Shown here: positions 9,337 to 19,717 of the stretch, one piece after another
Numbering within the stretch: position 1 is the stretch's first letter
Layout of the letters: the number at the start of each line of letters is the position of its first letter
Assembly: GCF_003336705.1 (NCBI RefSeq)
Contig: NZ_QMDL01000002.1
Location: 107,261 to 171,260, forward strand
Reading direction: 5' to 3'
Source: Marinobacter litoralis
Lineage (GTDB): Bacteria; Pseudomonadota; Gammaproteobacteria; Pseudomonadales; Oleiphilaceae
Length of the DNA stretch: 64,000 nucleotides
Position numbers and translations under genes: made by a program
The notes under the pieces: generated by a model
What the model saw: the letters and a program-made list of their open reading frames with translations, nothing else
Databases searched by the model: none
What the model was told of the DNA's origin: nothing

Positions 9337-10535
9337 ATTCCAATCTTGAAAGACTGCACCCTTACCCCTTTGAGAAACTGGCGAAGCTGAAAGCCGGTAT
9401 CACCGTACCGGAGCATCTCGCGCCCATTTCACTGGGCATTGGCGAACCCAAGCACCCTGCCCCAGCTTTCGTGAAACAGGTGGTGGCCGACAATCTGGAC
9501 AGGCTCGCCAACTACCCAACCACCAAGGGCCTCGACGAACTGCGCGAAACCATTGCCAACTGGGCGACGCGCCGCTTCAGCTTGAGCGAAGGCTCAATGG
9601 ACCCGGCTCGCAACATTGTTCCCGTTAACGGCACCCGCGAAGCCATTTTTTCTCTGGTGCAGGCTGTTGTGGATTCGAGCAAACCCGCTACCGTGGTCAG
9701 CCCGAATCCCTTTTATCAGGTGTACGAAGGCGCTGCATTCCTCGCGGGCGCCGATCCTGTTTACCTGCCTTGCGATGCCAGCAACGGTTTCATTCCGGAT
9801 TTCGACAAGGTGCCGGAATCGGTCTGGGCCAGCTGCCAGGTCTTGTTCCTGTGCTCGCCCGGCAACCCCAGTGGCGCCGTAATCAGCCGTGAAACACTGA
9901 CCAAAGTAATTGAGCTGGCCGACCGTCACGATTTTATTGTGGCGTCTGACGAGTGCTACTCCGAACTCTACCCGGACGAAGCCAATCCACCCGAAGGCCT
10001 GCTGCAAACCTGTGCCGCCATAGGCCGCCACGATTTTAAACGCTGCGTGGTGTTTCACAGCCTATCGAAGCGCAGCAACCTGCCTGGCCTGCGTTCCGGC
10101 TTTGTCGCCGGCGATGCCGACGTGTTGGCGGGTTACCTGAAATACCGGACCTACCACGGCTGCGCCATGCCCATTCACAATCAATTGGCCAGCATTGCAG
10201 CGTGGAACGACGAGGAACACGTCAAACAAAACCGGTCGGCGTATCGAGCCAAGTTCGAAGCGGTGGTTCCCATCCTGCGCGAAGTCATGAACGTCGACTT
10301 CCCGGATGCCGGCTTCTACCTCTGGCCGGAAACACCCTTCGATGACGAAACCTTTGCCCGCGAATTGTCGGCGCAGCAAAACGTACACGTACTGCCCGGC
10401 CGCTACCTGTCCCGCACCGTGGACGGCCACAACCCCGGCGAAAACCGGGTTCGCATGGCCTTGGTGGCACCTGTAGAAGAGTGCGTTGAAGCGGCTCACC
10501 GCATTGTCGAGTTTGTAAAAGGATTTAAAGCATGA
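9333..10535 (+). CDS. dapC: Succinyldiaminopimelate transaminase (class I/II aminotransferase)
   Basis: Transfers an amino group to N-succinyl-2-amino-6-ketopimelate in the lysine/diaminopimelate pathway (PLP enzyme, cytosol). It has 400 residues. The N-terminus ERLHPYPFEKLAKLKAGI and ISLGIGEPKHPAP are typical of the DapC family. The PLP lysine is in HSLSKRSNLPGLRSGF near residue 245, and CSPGNPSGAV binds cofactor phosphate. The context of dapD and dapE downstream supports DapC over other aminotransferases. ATGA overlap with glnD. Confidence 0.93.
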   Translation: MNSNLERLHPYPFEKLAKLKAGITVPEHLAPISLGIGEPKHPAPAFVKQVVADNLDRLANYPTTKGLDELRETIANWATRRFSLSEGSMDPARNIVPVNGTREAIFSLVQAVVDSSKPATVVSPNPFYQVYEGAAFLAGADPVYLPCDASNGFIPDFDKVPESVWASCQVLFLCSPGNPSGAVISRETLTKVIELADRHDFIVASDECYSELYPDEANPPEGLLQTCAAIGRHDFKRCVVFHSLSKRSNLPGLRSGFVAGDADVLAGYLKYRTYHGCAMPIHNQLASIAAWNDEEHVKQNRSAYRAKFEAVVPILREVMNVDFPDAGFYLWPETPFDDETFARELSAQQNVHVLPGRYLSRTVDGHNPGENRVRMALVAPVEECVEAAHRIVEFVKGFKA

Positions 10536-10873
10536 AGCTCTACGGCATCAAGAACTGCGACACCGTCAAAAAAGCCCGTAAATGGCTGGATGAAAACGGC
10601 ATCGCTTATGAATTCCACGATTTCAAAAAAGACGGCCTCACCAGCGAAAAGCTGGCCGAGTGGGAGCAATCGTTGAATTGGGAAACACTGATCAACAAGC
10701 GCGGCACCACCTGGCGAAAACTTCCGGATGAGGTTCGTGATACCATGACGGCCCAAACTGCCCACCAAGTTATGCTGGAGAACACCTCCATCATCAAACG
10801 CCCGGTTGTTGAACGCGGCGAAACGGTGACCGTGGGCTTTAACGCAGACGAATGGGCTGCGTGGACGAACTAA
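10532..10873 (+). CDS. yffB: ArsC/Spx-family thioredoxin-fold protein, YffB type
   Basis: A small (113 residues) ArsC-like protein beginning MKLYGIKNCDTVKKARKWL, with a single Cys at residue 9 of the CxxT-like motif and the C-terminal ITRPVVE-like variant KRPVVERG. Members of this subfamily look like glutathione-dependent thiol reductases, but the substrate is unknown. The start overlaps the dapC stop as ATGA, so it is part of the dapC operon; yffB near dap genes is a recurrent arrangement. I would not claim arsenate reductase activity. Confidence 0.88.
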   Translation: MKLYGIKNCDTVKKARKWLDENGIAYEFHDFKKDGLTSEKLAEWEQSLNWETLINKRGTTWRKLPDEVRDTMTAQTAHQVMLENTSIIKRPVVERGETVTVGFNADEWAAWTN

Positions 10874-10977
10874 CACACTAATACCGCCTGCCGCTTACAT
10901 CTTCCCCATGGGAAAGAAGTAAGGGCGAGCGAGAAAGAACTCGGTTTTTAAACTTAAGTAACAGGAGCAACCACCAG

Positions 10978-13201
<2,224 letters not shown>

Positions 13202-13210
13202 TATGCACGA

Positions 13211-13265
13211 GGGGTCAGACCCCCGCGCGTCTTTGGGCCCTAAGGCCGCGCGAGGGTCTGACCCC
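13211..13265. repeat. Palindromic REP-like element, copy 1
   Basis: Arms 13211-13229 (starting GGGGTCAGACCCC) and 13247-13265 (ending GGGTCTGACCCC) are 19-base complements with one mismatch, around a 17-base loop. It lies between the convergent dapE and slyX genes. The same outer arms recur at 26586-26639 and 28118-28171, and inside a gene at 47110-47137. Each arm is itself a near-palindrome. In this position it may also end transcription from both sides. Confidence 0.85.
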
Positions 13266-13288
13266 TAACTTAAAGCTAAACGCCAAAA

Positions 13289-13507
13289 TCAATAATGCGG
13301 CGGAGGCGTTTCCTCATCTTCCCGCCGGATGTTGGAAGGCGCCACATCCTTAAGCTGCTGGTGCATCAGCCGCTTCGCCTCCCACAGCTCCCGAATGTCC
13401 ATTTCCTGCTTGGTTACCTGCTCGCTCAGGGTGTTGATTACGTCGTCCTGGAACGCAAGTCGCATTTCCAGATCCGCAATCCGGTCTTCGAGAGTGTTTT
13501 TACTCAT
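13289..13507 (-). CDS. slyX: SlyX family protein
   Basis: A 72-residue, highly charged protein predicted to be one long coiled coil (LEDRIADLEMRLAFQDDVI and LSEQVTKQEMDI), ending in the family-typical PPPHY. Widely conserved in proteobacteria; the role is not established. It is convergent with dapE. Confidence 0.93.
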   Translation of the reverse strand: MSKNTLEDRIADLEMRLAFQDDVINTLSEQVTKQEMDIRELWEAKRLMHQQLKDVAPSNIRREDEETPPPHY

Positions 13508-13674
13508 GAGATTTGGTCAGCCCTTTCCTTAATCTGGTATCATGGCGCCTTTTACCGCCTACGCCAGATATTCTAAACACAGAATTCAGCGGCGGTGTTC
13601 ACTGCCGGACATGCCATTTTACCCGATGTGCGGCTTTTTATCGTTAGCGTTTAATTATGGAGAATAACCAACCA

Positions 13675-14214
13675 ATGCGTAATCCAGCCAAAGCGATCCT
13701 TGTTGCTATCCTGATCGCAATTCCGGCACCGTTTGTACTGGGCCTGTTACTGTCTGCCACCCCGGCACCGCTGAAACTGCTCGCCATGGGCGAAGGCGTT
13801 GAAGCACTGGGTAGCCAAGGTGGTATTGCCGCGTATTTGATGGCGTTTGCTGTTTTCGCCATTGTGGGCTTTGTCGCCGTTTTGGTTGCCGGTAAGCAAG
13901 CAGCTCCTGCTGCCCCAGCTCGCACCCAGAACCGCCCGGCTCGTGCCAGTCAGCCACAAAACGATTACGACGACGAAGACGACTTTGACGACACCACTCC
14001 TGAAGGAGATGAAGAAGGCACCGTCAAATGGTTCAACGTCAAAAAAGGCTTCGGCTTTATCGTACGTGAAAGCGGTGACGAGATTTTCGTTCACTTCCGC
14101 GCCATTCGTGGCCGTGGCCGCCGCGTACTACGCCAAGGCCAACTGGTTCGCTTCAACGTAGTTGATGCCGACAAAGGCCTGCAGGCAGACAACGTGTCTA
14201 TCCTGAGCGATTGA
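13675..14214 (+). CDS. Membrane-anchored cold-shock-domain protein
   Basis: About 179 residues. Two hydrophobic segments (about residues 5-27 and 50-72) are followed by a Pro/Ala/Arg-rich and then very acidic linker ([10 protein letters not shown]), and a C-terminal cold-shock domain at about 112-179 with RNP1 KGFGFIV and RNP2 EIFVHF. Such domains bind single-stranded nucleic acid; here it would be held at the inner membrane facing the cytosol. I prefer the ATG at 13675 because GGAG lies 11 bases upstream; the in-frame ATG at 13657 has no ribosome site and would add six residues. A strong terminator follows. The target is unknown. Confidence 0.85.
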   Translation: MRNPAKAILVAILIAIPAPFVLGLLLSATPAPLKLLAMGEGVEALGSQGGIAAYLMAFAVFAIVGFVAVLVAGKQAAPAAPARTQNRPARASQPQNDYDDEDDFDDTTPEGDEEGTVKWFNVKKGFGFIVRESGDEIFVHFRAIRGRGRRVLRQGQLVRFNVVDADKGLQADNVSILSD

Positions 14215-14232
14215 TCTCCCCCTGCGGAAACG

Positions 14233-14263
14233 AAAAAGGCAGCCATCATAGGCTGCCTTTTTT
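14233..14263. terminator. Rho-independent terminator, probably bidirectional
   Basis: GGCAGCC pairs with GGCTGCC across a 6-base loop, followed by TTTTTT on the plus strand and preceded by AAAAA, so it also ends in a T-run on the minus strand. It separates the cold-shock-domain gene from the convergent gene at 14279. Confidence 0.9.
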
Positions 14264-14278
14264 ACGTTCCGGGCCCTG

Positions 14279-14668
14279 TTAATTCCACACGACCTGCTGT
14301 TCCCCTCGGTGATCTAACCGCCACCATTGTTCATCGTCCAGCGAATCGCCTTCCTGCCACTCACCCAAGCTGCAGCGGATCTCGCCTTCCATCATTCGCC
14401 ACGCACTGCGTGCGCACTCCAGATCACTGTTCCAAGGCAACTCGTCGCCCTCGATCACCAGCGACGTAAACCGCTTGCCGAACGCCCCCGGATACAAAGT
14501 AATGCGCAGCGCTGCCCCATTGAACAGACCTGTGCCTTTTGAAACCGTAGCGACGTCCGCATCATCCAACCGAACATTATCAAGCTGACCTTCAAGCCAC
14601 CGGGATACGGCACCCGGTTCAAGGTCACGAATATATATTTCCAGATCCTGCACCCAAGGTATCTCCAT
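14279..14668 (-). CDS. Hypothetical protein, partner of the Clp-like AAA+ gene
   Basis: I do not recognise a named family. About 129 residues, acidic, with no signal peptide or membrane segment. It opens MEIPWVQDLEIYIRDL and is rich in Trp near the C-terminus. The ATG at 14668 lies 44 bases inside the end of the upstream AAA+ gene in another frame, so the two are probably translationally coupled and the products may work together. An in-frame ATG at 14719 would deepen the overlap. The assignment as a real gene rests on coherent composition, tight coupling and the terminator just behind it. Confidence 0.7.
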   Translation of the reverse strand: MEIPWVQDLEIYIRDLEPGAVSRWLEGQLDNVRLDDADVATVSKGTGLFNGAALRITLYPGAFGKRFTSLVIEGDELPWNSDLECARSAWRMMEGEIRCSLGEWQEGDSLDDEQWWRLDHRGEQQVVWN

Positions 14669-16034
14669 GCTGTTGCTCGTACTGCCGCACATAGTGAACC
14701 GGCTCTGGCGCGGCTGCAAGCCATCGCTCCAATTCCTGCCGAAGATCGTCCACCGTTAACCGGCGCAATGTGCCAGAGCGTTGTCGTTCATGCCAAAGCA
14801 CTTCGGCAGCAGCCCTCTCCAGTTCGACGTATTTTAAGTCCTTATCTTCGCCGCTGAAACTTTCTTCCCGCGCCATTGCGACCAACGCCTGTCTTCGGGA
14901 AACCTCCTGCCGGCCCGCAAGCTCTGCGGATTCCAACGGGCCACGGCTTGCAAACAGCTCCAAGCGGGCTGCAGCTCTTCGCACCCACTCCAGCATGCCG
15001 CCGGGCGCCGCAACACAGCGGCTTTGGCGAGTGGCTGCGTACTCCAATGCCGATAGAGCAATTTCGACATTAAACCTTTTCTCAATTAACGGTTGATGAG
15101 CTGTGAGAATCGCCCGGCGCTGCGCCCGGCCCACGGCAGGCATTGATATAACCTCAAGCGTTCTTCCAAGCAAATGGCTTAGCCGTTGCTCGCCGCCGGC
15201 ATCCCCGCCCTCATTCGGTGCCAAAAGCACAATCGGCCCTTGCCAGCCCGTGACCAGCTCTCTAGCGACACCGTTTGGCAGCGCCATCAATTCCAACAAC
15301 CCCGCAGGCGATACGTTATCCAACACTAAGACCGGCCACCCAAACCCCTCTTCGCTCTGTGACGGTACCGTAGGCTGCTCAACAGCCATAACTTCAGCCT
15401 GACGGCGCAGGTCTACCTGAACCCAATAGATGCCCGGAGTGTCCAGAAGCGATTGGAGCCAAGCCGTTTTACCGCTGCCACGTGCGCCTTCAATCCAGAT
15501 CAGACCGGATTTATTTGCCGCAAGCGCAACAGCGACATCCTCTGCCAACTTGAGCCAGCTAGGCTCCACTACGATGAGCGGGACCAATTCCTGCCCAGTT
15601 AAACCGCGAGCTTGTGCCGGTACTTCAGAATCATCCGGCCAGAAGCCCACCAACTCCAAGACAGCCACATAGGCTTTGTCTTGCAGCCGCTCGGCGCAGG
15701 TCACCAGCCCACGTAAAAGCTGTGACCAACTCAACCAAGGACCTTCAACAACCTCACGGGTTGCAGAAATCCAATAAATGAGCTGAGACGACAAATCGCC
15801 ATCCCCGTGGACTTCAACAACAATCGGCTGTTCACCCTGAATCGTCCGAATCAGCTCATCAAAATCCACACCCTGGCGCTTGAGAAACGGCGCAATGGGC
15901 TCAATCACATCCAGCATCGCCAACAGAAAATCTTCCGCGGTAATCACCGAGCCACCACGCTTATCAACGCTGTCTCGGGCCACAAGTAGTGCTTGCTGGC
16001 ATTGGGGCTCCAGGCATCCTTGCCAATCTTCCAT
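14625..16034 (-). CDS. Clp-N-like / degenerate AAA+ ATPase-like protein
   Basis: 469 residues. The N-terminus (about 1-140) reads like a duplicated Clp N domain (QALLVARDSV, VITAEDFLLAML, then WSQLLRGLV). A P-loop GARGSGKT sits near residue 185. The Walker B candidate is VLVLDN, with Asn where Glu is expected, and sensor-1 may be the Asn of LLAPNEG. A helical lid follows, but without a recognisable second AAA+ module. It resembles a cut-down ClpA/ClpB/ClpV relative that may bind but poorly hydrolyse ATP; this is inference. ATG 16034 is preferred (GGAG nine bases before) over ATG 16049. It is coupled to the gene at 14279. Confidence 0.7.
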   Translation of the reverse strand: MEDWQGCLEPQCQQALLVARDSVDKRGGSVITAEDFLLAMLDVIEPIAPFLKRQGVDFDELIRTIQGEQPIVVEVHGDGDLSSQLIYWISATREVVEGPWLSWSQLLRGLVTCAERLQDKAYVAVLELVGFWPDDSEVPAQARGLTGQELVPLIVVEPSWLKLAEDVAVALAANKSGLIWIEGARGSGKTAWLQSLLDTPGIYWVQVDLRRQAEVMAVEQPTVPSQSEEGFGWPVLVLDNVSPAGLLELMALPNGVARELVTGWQGPIVLLAPNEGGDAGGEQRLSHLLGRTLEVISMPAVGRAQRRAILTAHQPLIEKRFNVEIALSALEYAATRQSRCVAAPGGMLEWVRRAAARLELFASRGPLESAELAGRQEVSRRQALVAMAREESFSGEDKDLKYVELERAAAEVLWHERQRSGTLRRLTVDDLRQELERWLAAAPEPVHYVRQYEQQHGDTLGAGSGNIYS

Positions 16035-16213
16035 TGCTGCGTTCTCCATTAGGGGAATAAATCAGGCCGAAACTCTATCAAAGCCTATGCTTGGTTTTGG
16101 CGGTTAAAGTCACACACTACTCACGACGTTGAATTAAACTTCTGAAAGCTATCGCTTATGGGTGGCTGCGCACCAAGCTCTCACCTGCCATCGGATTAAG
16201 GTATCCTGAAAGA

Positions 16214-17122
16214 ATGGATACAACCTCAGCGCTATTCCCTCTGCATCATTTCAAAACACCCACGATACGCCACTTGGCGTGGCTGTGTGAGGCACCGCAG
16301 TTGCTGGCATCTCCAATCAGTTTCTACCCCCTGGAATTCCTCCCTGCGGACTACCGAAGCACGCTGGCCCATTGGGATAACCATCCAGAAGCCGCACCAG
16401 CTCAATTAATGGCTCCCATGGAAAAACGGCTCGGCCACTACTTTGAACGACTTTACGAAGTGATGGTAAGCGATCTCATGGGCTGGGACGTTGTGTTGAA
16501 AAACCAACAAATACGGACCGAGAAACAAACGCTGGGAGAGCTGGATTTCCTGCTACGAAACCCGGTTTCCGGCGAACTGGAACACCACGAAATCGCCATA
16601 AAGTACTATCTGGGCGTACCCACGGCCAATGGGCCAACCTTGTGGTACGGCCCCAATGCCCGGGACCGGCTCGACCTTAAAACCAACCACATGTTGTCCC
16701 ACCAAAGCCAAATGACCCAGCGGCCTGAAACCCGCAATGTGTTGGCGGAACTCGGCATTCAGGAAAGCATCAAGCCACGTATCTTCATGCCCGGGTATCT
16801 GTTCTACCCTAACGGGGATACGACTCAGCTCCCGGACACGGTTCCCGACGACCACCTGACCGGGAAATGGCGCTATGCTGCGGACTTGGCGACAGAAGAC
16901 ACCAGCCGCTGGGTTCGCCTCAACAAACCGCATTGGATTGGCCCTTGGAGCCAAATAGATACGCCAGATGCCAAAGCGGCACGCACAACCATTCAATGGG
17001 TTGAAGCCGAAGGCTTTCCGGCCTTGTTTGCTGAAATGGTTTGGCGAGCCGAGCTATCCTGCTGGGTAGAGAAAGAGCGCTGGTTTGTGGTCCCACGCGA
17101 TTGGCCCCAAAACAAACGCTAA
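16214..17122 (+). CDS. DUF1853 family protein
   Basis: 302 residues, cytosolic by sequence. The conserved GELDFLL, then [10 protein letters not shown], and [14 protein letters not shown] match what I know of DUF1853, a family of unknown function whose E-x-D-F / E-x-A-x-K pattern resembles a PD-(D/E)XK nuclease core. The nuclease idea is inference. The gene stands alone on the plus strand, 25 bases before the glyoxalase-fold gene. Confidence 0.8.
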   Translation: MDTTSALFPLHHFKTPTIRHLAWLCEAPQLLASPISFYPLEFLPADYRSTLAHWDNHPEAAPAQLMAPMEKRLGHYFERLYEVMVSDLMGWDVVLKNQQIRTEKQTLGELDFLLRNPVSGELEHHEIAIKYYLGVPTANGPTLWYGPNARDRLDLKTNHMLSHQSQMTQRPETRNVLAELGIQESIKPRIFMPGYLFYPNGDTTQLPDTVPDDHLTGKWRYAADLATEDTSRWVRLNKPHWIGPWSQIDTPDAKAARTTIQWVEAEGFPALFAEMVWRAELSCWVEKERWFVVPRDWPQNKR

Positions 17123-17147
17123 CCCAACATCAACACAGGAGAACACG

Positions 17148-17588
17148 ATGAAATACCTACATACCATGATTCGGGTCAGCAACCTGGACGAGACGCTCCA
17201 CTTCTTCTGCGACCTACTCGGCCTGGTCGAAATCAGCCGAAAAGACAGCGAGAAAGGCCGCTTTACACTGGTGTTCTTGGCCGCTCCTGAAGACGAAGCG
17301 CGAGCACGGGAAGACAAAGCCCCGACTATTGAACTTACCTACAACTGGGACCCGGAAGAATACACCGGTGGCCGCAACTTCGGGCACCTGGCGTTTCGGG
17401 TGGACGACATCTATGCCCTGTGTGAGAAGCTACAGGCCAACGGCATTACCATTAATCGCCCACCGAGAGACGGTTATATGGCGTTTATTCGCACCCCGGA
17501 CGGGATTTCTATTGAGTTGCTGCAGAAGGGGGAGGCGCTGCCGGCTCAAGAGCCTTGGGCGAGTATGGAGAATGTGGGGAGTTGGTGA
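17148..17588 (+). CDS. gloA: VOC-family protein, lactoylglutathione lyase-like
   Basis: 146 residues with two beta-alpha-beta-beta-beta units of the vicinal-oxygen-chelate fold. Seen: [40 protein letters not shown] and the C-terminal [11 protein letters not shown], where His, Glu, His and Glu metal ligands of glyoxalase I would lie. Probably converts the methylglyoxal-glutathione adduct to lactoylglutathione; a diverged relative cannot be excluded. The ATG at 17148 follows AGGAG. Confidence 0.85.
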   Translation: MKYLHTMIRVSNLDETLHFFCDLLGLVEISRKDSEKGRFTLVFLAAPEDEARAREDKAPTIELTYNWDPEEYTGGRNFGHLAFRVDDIYALCEKLQANGITINRPPRDGYMAFIRTPDGISIELLQKGEALPAQEPWASMENVGSW

Positions 17589-17698
17589 GGCTCCATGCTT
17601 TGCAGCAGAGGGCCCGCATGCTCAACTAAGCGACCCGAGTGATTAGCTACATGCTGAACATGGCGCTCGGAAAACCCCATGCTCAGCAAGCCTTATAA

Positions 17699-17722
17699 TC
17701 GGTGAACCTGCGTGTTCACCGA
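17699..17722. other. 9-base perfect hairpin downstream of the IS-split gene
   Basis: TCGGTGAAC and GTTCACCGA pair around a 6-base loop, 17 bases past the stop of the interrupted gene at 17739. On the minus strand it is followed by TTATAA, a weak U-tract, so it may be that gene's terminator. Confidence 0.4.
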
Positions 17723-17738
17723 AGGCGCTAGATGAAAA

Positions 17739-18272
17739 CTACTCAAAAATGTATTCGCCAGCCTCATCTTTCCTAGCCCCCATAAATCCCATATGAGGAA
17801 ATAGACGAACTTTCATCGTGTATGAAAGGGCTCCACCGGAGACGGCCAAAAGAACACCAACGATCGATATAACGGGGACAAAAGAGAAGAAATACACATA
17901 GTGTGCAGTTGCCATCACACAGAACAAAACAAATGACGCATACCCTTTAAACGACAACTTCGCCAGACCGATAAAATATAAAACCGTCAAAAGTACAATC
18001 ACAGCTATTCCCAGCCACCCGAACGATTCATCTAATGGCACAACATGGTAATACGTTGCCCAAACAGCCAAACTAGATTGAATAAGACAGATCGCCAAGA
18101 GAACATGGTTAAGCTTTGCTAAAAAGACAGACGGGCGACCATGATCAATTGTTGCTATTTTTTCGGCCAACCGCATTTCATTACCCGTCTTTGTTCTCAG
18201 TCGTTCAATGATTTCATCTCGCCCCAAGCCCTGCGCCAGAAGCTCTTGTAACCATCCCCTAAAATCGGTGCA
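17739..18272 (-). pseudogene. 3' part of a small membrane-protein gene split by the IS element
   Basis: Encodes the C-terminal 177 residues of a reading frame whose first 14 codons lie on the far side of the IS (19428-19469). An N-terminal soluble stretch (LLAQGLGRDEIIERLRTKTG) is followed by about four hydrophobic segments from residue ~70 on. I do not recognise a family. The frame appears to start inside the IS end, but those residues are not native. Removing the IS and one copy of the 7-base junction repeat restores one continuous 191-codon gene, so this allele is probably inactive. Confidence 0.8.
18266..18272. repeat. Left junction copy of CGGTGCA
   Basis: CGGTGCA occurs here and at 19421-19427, directly outside the two IS ends. 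It is the target duplication, or partly IS terminus; IS3-family elements usually duplicate 3-5 bases, so not all seven need come from the target. Confidence 0.6.
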
Positions 18273-18320
18273 TGCGTAATTAGAGTTCTCCGGCCTACAA
18301 TGAGGCAAACGGAGAACGAC

Positions 18321-18587
18321 ATGAAGAAATCACGGTACAGCGAGTCACAGATCGTCAAGATCCTGAAGGAGGTCGAGGGCGGCCGCCTGGTCAAGGAAGT
18401 CTGCCGGGAATACGGCATCTCCGATGCGACCTACTACAACTGGAAATCCAAGTACGGGGGCATGGAGGCCTCTGATGTGAAGCGCCTCAAAGAGTTGGAA
18501 GAGGAAAACCGCCGGCTGAAGCAGATGTATGCCGAGCTGAGCCTGGATCACAAACTGCTGAAGGATGTGATCGAAAAAAAGCTGTAA
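18321..18587 (+). CDS. IS3-family transposase OrfA
   Basis: 88 residues. An N-terminal helix-turn-helix (MKKSRYSESQIVKILKEVEG, VCREYGISDATYYNWKSKYG) is followed by a leucine-zipper-like coiled coil (KELEEENRRLKQMYAEL). It binds the IS ends. The ATG at 18321 follows GGAGAA. It ends shortly after a run of seven A and a G at 18574-18581, from which a -1 shift enters the orfB frame. Confidence 0.93.
   Translation: MKKSRYSESQIVKILKEVEGGRLVKEVCREYGISDATYYNWKSKYGGMEASDVKRLKELEEENRRLKQMYAELSLDHKLLKDVIEKKL
18575..18581 (+). promoter_or_regulatory. Programmed -1 frameshift site (A AAA AAG)
   Basis: In the orfA frame the bases read A AAA AAG, the canonical slippery heptamer for IS3 transposases. The orfB frame is exactly -1 relative to orfA and is open from this point, giving an OrfAB fusion of the usual size. 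Confidence 0.8.
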
Positions 18588-18610
18588 AGCCAGCCGTTCG
18601 ACGAGAACTG

Positions 18611-19432
18611 GTGGATTACCTCAAGCAGGCTCACGGCGTCAGCAATCGCAGAGCCTGCCGAATCGCTGGCATCAGTGACTCTGTGTACCGGTATCGGCCG
18701 GACACCTCCCGGGATGAACCGGTGATTGCAGCGCTTCAAAGCGCGACTGAGCGCTATCCCGCCTACGGTTTCAGCAAACTGTTCAAAGTGCTGCGACGCT
18801 GGGGGCACGGATGGAATCACAAGCGGGTACACCGGCTGTATTGCGCACTCAACCTGAACAAACGACGACGGGGCAAGAAACGACTCCCGACACGAAACCC
18901 GGAGCCATTGAGCGTGCCAGTCACCGTTAATCGATGCTGGTCCATGGACTTCATGAGCGACAGTCTGTTCTGTGGTCGCCGGTTCCGCACCTTCAACGTG
19001 GTGGACGATTTTAACCGGGAGGTACTGGCTATCGAGGTTGACCTGAACCTGCCAGCACCGAGGGTCATACGGGTTCTGGAACGCATCATTGCTTGGCGAG
19101 GTTACCCGGCAAAACTACGCATGGATAACGGTCCTGAATTCATCTCGATTGCCTTGGCAGATTGGGCTGAGCAACACGGTATCGAGCTGGAGTTTATCAA
19201 GCCGGGCACACCCACTCAGAATTCGTATGTTGAGCGCTTCAATCGGACTTATCGGGACGAGATCCTGAACATGTATGTCTTCCGGAACCTAACCGAAGTC
19301 CGAGAACTGACCGAATCCTGGATGACGGAATACAACGATGAGCGTCCCCACGATTCACTGGAAGACCTGACGCCATGGGAATACCTGGCGAAACACCAAC
19401 GGGCGGAAAACTCTAATCAGCGGTGCAACTAA
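18611..19432 (+). CDS. IS3-family transposase OrfB (DDE integrase domain)
   Basis: 273 residues from a GTG start, or produced as the OrfAB fusion through the frameshift at 18575. Integrase core (rve) with the DDE triad: WSMDFMSD (Asp), LRMDNGPEF (Asp) and NSYVERFNRTYRDE (Glu). The HTH_21-like N-terminus has the YPAYGFSKLFKVLRRWG stretch. The frame is intact. Its TAA stop at 19430-19432 lies in host DNA just beyond the IS end. Confidence 0.95.
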   Translation: MDYLKQAHGVSNRRACRIAGISDSVYRYRPDTSRDEPVIAALQSATERYPAYGFSKLFKVLRRWGHGWNHKRVHRLYCALNLNKRRRGKKRLPTRNPEPLSVPVTVNRCWSMDFMSDSLFCGRRFRTFNVVDDFNREVLAIEVDLNLPAPRVIRVLERIIAWRGYPAKLRMDNGPEFISIALADWAEQHGIELEFIKPGTPTQNSYVERFNRTYRDEILNMYVFRNLTEVRELTESWMTEYNDERPHDSLEDLTPWEYLAKHQRAENSNQRCN

Positions 19433-19469
19433 AACAGGGATGTTTACACTCTTTAATAGTTTTATCCAT
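19421..19469 (-). pseudogene. 5' part of the IS-split membrane-protein gene (start codon and first 14 codons)
   Basis: ATG at 19469 with AAGGATG eight bases upstream opens MDKTIKECKHPCFS and then enters the junction repeat coding for Cys-Thr. Joined to 18265 and below, with one copy of the repeat, the frame continues CTDFRGWLQELL without a break. This shows the IS landed near codon 15. The native N-terminus is Cys-rich (three Cys, with a fourth at the junction). Confidence 0.72.
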
Positions 19470-19548
19470 TTTCCATCATCCTTGTCATATTAATTTGGCC
19501 CGCTTCCCAGCAGGCTCCATTGGTAAATCCCCCCATTTTTAGCGGGGT

Positions 19549-19656
19549 TCAAAGGTAGATCTCAAGCCAAGCCAACTGCCATAGTACGCAAGCAAGACTG
19601 AGAAACATCAGCGACAGCTCTGCCGCAAATGCGAAACTCCCTCCTTGATGATCCAT
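19549..19656 (-). CDS. Possible small membrane peptide
   Basis: 35 codons from ATG 19656, just downstream of the gene ending at 19718. The last two thirds are one hydrophobic helix (SLMFLSLACVLWQLAWLEIY). A weak hairpin (CCCC/GGGG near 19528-19546) follows. There is no strong ribosome site and no known relative. It could be chance or a remnant; the rest of 19433-19717 shows nothing further. Confidence 0.22.
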   Translation of the reverse strand: MDHQGGSFAFAAELSLMFLSLACVLWQLAWLEIYL

Positions 19657-19717
19657 CCACTCAGCGTCCTTCTGACGGATCCACCGGAAGCGATGGCACC
19701 GCTTGGGAGCCCTAGAC

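Larger units (their letters stand above)
18273..19420 (+). mobile_element. IS3-family insertion sequence (IS407-like group)
   Basis: About 1.15 kb. Imperfect terminal inverted repeats: the left end has TAATTAGAGTTCTCCG and the right end reads TGATTAGAGTTTTCCG on the other strand. It holds orfA and orfB with a -1 frameshift signal between them, as in IS3 transposons. CGGTGCA flanks both ends. Both transposase frames are intact, so the element may still be active. The group assignment is from OrfA sequence style and is tentative. Confidence 0.88.

Noticed and set aside
18817..19089. Minus-strand open frame inside the IS element
   Set aside because: Antisense to the intact orfB; no ribosome site or known product.
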